A stretch of 64,000 bases of DNA, taken from JAICIG01 sp035532215. Lineage in GTDB: Bacteria; Planctomycetota; Planctomycetia; Pirellulales; JAICIG01. A program made the position numbers and the translations under genes. The stretch spans positions 1 through 64,000 of the forward strand of contig DATKRK010000451.1 of assembly GCA_035532215.1 (NCBI GenBank), read 5' to 3'. Position 1 is the stretch's first letter. The number at the start of each line of letters is the position of its first letter. The notes under the pieces are model-generated. The model had not been told where the DNA came from. It saw only the letters and a program-made list of their open reading frames with translations, and searched no databases. Positions 62,577-64,000 of the stretch are shown piece by piece.

Positions 62577-64000
62577 TCACCTGCCGGCTTTTTCATTCAA
62601 CAACGCCTCGATCGTCGCCGAGACGTCTTTGCCGAGCGTGGGCGAGTAGCCGACGTACATGTCGCGCACGACGCCTTGCTGATCGATGACCAGCAGCGTG
62701 GGGAAGCCGGGGATCATGTACTTCGCCGGCAGCGCCCCGGCTTTGAGAATCGGGTAGCTCAGCTTCAGCTTGGCGATGACCAGCCGGGCGTCTTTCTCGT
62801 CGCGATCGGTGTTCATGCCCAGCACGACCACCTGGCGGCCGAGAAACTGTTCGGCGACCTGCTTGACTTGCGGAATCGTGCGCATGCACCAGCCGCAGCC
62901 GCGGTTCCAGAAGTCGAGCACGACCACTTTGCCTTTGTAGTCCTTGAGCGAATGGCGATGGCCGTTGAGATCCTGAGCTTGCCACAGGGGCGAGGGCTGG
63001 CCGATCAGATCGGCCCGATCGCGCGCGTTTCGCGAGATCACCGCGGCGGTCACCTTGTGGTCGGCCAATTGCTGCTGGAATTGCTCTTTGACGATCGGCA
63101 GCGTCGCTTCTTCCAACGCCGTTTGCAGCACGTGCGCCGCGCGAACCAGCAAGATGTCGGTGTTATCGGCGTCGCGCTCGGCCTGCCGCATCAGTTTTTG
63201 ATATTGCTCGTCGGCGGCCAGATAAGAGTCGACTTCGTCGCTGAGCTGCCGGCACCACTCGACTTCGAACTCGGAGACGTCGTCCAGTTCGGTCTCGCCC
63301 GACCCCTTGCCGACGACCAAGAAGCTCTGGGAATCTTGGGTCTCGACGCGCTCGACGATGCCCCGTTCGCGATTGAAATAGAACGTCGATTTCGACGTGC
63401 TGGCGAAGATCTCGTCGATCACGCTCTCTCGCGTGGCGGTGGCGACCAGGAGATCCGATTCTTTGTCGTCCTGCGGCACGAGGCGATAGCGATAGTGTAC
63501 CTGCGTCGTCGGATTGATCGCCTCCCAACCTTCGTCGAACTCCTGCCGCGTTTTCGGCAACTGCAAAAACAGCAACTCGGGTTCGACGCGAAAGGCCAAC
63601 GCCGGGTTTTCCGCCACGCGGCCGTCGGGAAACACCTCGAAGCGGGCCAAGGTCACGCGCTCGGCGACCGCCGTGGCTGCCGCCTCGTCGTCCTGCGCCG
63701 ACGGCTTGGGTTTGGGGGCATTTTCGTCGACCACCGTCGACGACCCCAGCGCGTGCCGCAGCACGATTTGCCAACTGCCGTCGTCGTTTTCGTCGACGAC
63801 CCACAATTGCCAATCGGCCTGGCTGGTGATTTTGCGGCCGTCGCTGGTAGTGAACTCTTTGGCGGTTTCGTAATTCAACTCCTGGCCGACCTTGAACCAA
63901 TAACGAGGCAGGCCGGCCGAAGCGACCCGCTTGGCGCCGCCCCGCTTGGATCCGTCGGCCCGCGGTCTTTGAGCGAGACCGACGCGGAAGTCGAGAACCA
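62577..64000 (-). CDS. TlpA-like thioredoxin protein, N-terminus beyond the window
   Basis: The visible 474 codons are open to the window edge with no convincing start (the residues WFKVGQELNYE before 63878 continue the protein), so the gene is cut by the boundary. The C-terminal 140 residues are an AhpC/TlpA-type thioredoxin: VVLDFWNRGCGWCMRTIPQ with the CxxC pair, then LGMNTDRDE and GFPTLLVIDQQG. The long N-terminal part (RYRLVPQDDKESDLL, FYFNRERGIVERVE) is beta-rich and typical of planctomycete secreted redox proteins. Probably a periplasmic disulfide reductase. Confidence 0.82.
   Translation of the reverse strand, partial: VLDFRVGLAQRPRADGSKRGGAKRVASAGLPRYWFKVGQELNYETAKEFTTSDGRKITSQADWQLWVVDENDDGSWQIVLRHALGSSTVVDENAPKPKPSAQDDEAAATAVAERVTLARFEVFPDGRVAENPALAFRVEPELLFLQLPKTRQEFDEGWEAINPTTQVHYRYRLVPQDDKESDLLVATATRESVIDEIFASTSKSTFYFNRERGIVERVETQDSQSFLVVGKGSGETELDDVSEFEVEWCRQLSDEVDSYLAADEQYQKLMRQAERDADNTDILLVRAAHVLQTALEEATLPIVKEQFQQQLADHKVTAAVISRNARDRADLIGQPSPLWQAQDLNGHRHSLKDYKGKVVVLDFWNRGCGWCMRTIPQVKQVAEQFLGRQVVVLGMNTDRDEKDARLVIAKLKLSYPILKAGALPAKYMIPGFPTLLVIDQQGVVRDMYVGYSPTLGKDVSATIEALLNEKAGR

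Overview
The window looks like chromosomal DNA of a high-GC planctomycete, most likely Pirellulales. The grounds are a DUF1501 protein, a secreted protein with DUF4159 domains, many Uma2-family proteins, the core run polA-coaE-rho-ribH-nusB-ftsY, and short palindromic repeats (encoding NPKRKRGG / TRSASE when translated) that I associate with this phylum. No rRNA, tRNA, CRISPR array, transposase or integrase gene was recognised. The taxonomic call rests on gene content, not on a marker-gene search.

Layout. 0.2-8.7 kb: a monoacylglycerol-lipase-like hydrolase, a DUF1501 protein, a tightly coupled minus-strand set of three polytopic membrane glycosyltransferases, and a divergent GT4 glycosyltransferase. 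9.2-16.4 kb: minus-strand housekeeping genes polA, coaE, rho, ribH, nusB and ftsY. 16.5-20.3 kb: accessory genes (Uma2, a helical hypothetical, a GNAT acetyltransferase, an Mrr-type nuclease with a coiled-coil N-terminus and AT-richer sequence). 20.4-28.8 kb: a terpenoid locus with a radical SAM protein facing a squalene-hopene-cyclase-like enzyme, a DUF116/polyprenyl-synthase fusion, a chorismate-lyase-like protein, a GT4 glycosyltransferase and a hotdog thioesterase. 29.2-39.6 kb: a frameshifted membrane protein gene, a small prenyltransferase-beta-like toroid protein, a CYTH protein, gnd, a HAD hydrolase, pgi, a CHAD protein and rarA. 39.7-45.4 kb: a nucleoside deoxyribosyltransferase-like protein, small membrane proteins, a phosphoesterase and three tandem Uma2 paralogues. 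45.4-53.9 kb: a secreted toroid/DUF4159 protein, a zinc metallopeptidase, a cysteine-pair-rich secreted protein with frameshifts, an iron-type alcohol dehydrogenase and small secreted or membrane proteins. 54.7-64 kb: metK with a structured leader and terminator, an operon-like run of a DegT/DnrJ aminotransferase, a GT2 glycosyltransferase, a large membrane protein and a DUF3050 protein, and a TlpA-like thioredoxin gene cut by the window end.

Two themes stand out. First, the 20.4-28.8 kb locus is my best candidate for an undescribed pathway: prenyl-chain synthesis, class II triterpene-type cyclisation, radical SAM chemistry and glycosyl transfer lie together without the hpnC/D/E genes of ordinary hopanoid clusters. 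Second, most gaps longer than about 150 bases carry inverted-repeat elements from many unrelated families, and repeat-like DNA has entered coding sequence in frame (cyclase, gnd, a glycosyltransferase C-terminus) or supplied stop codons (ftsY, metK).
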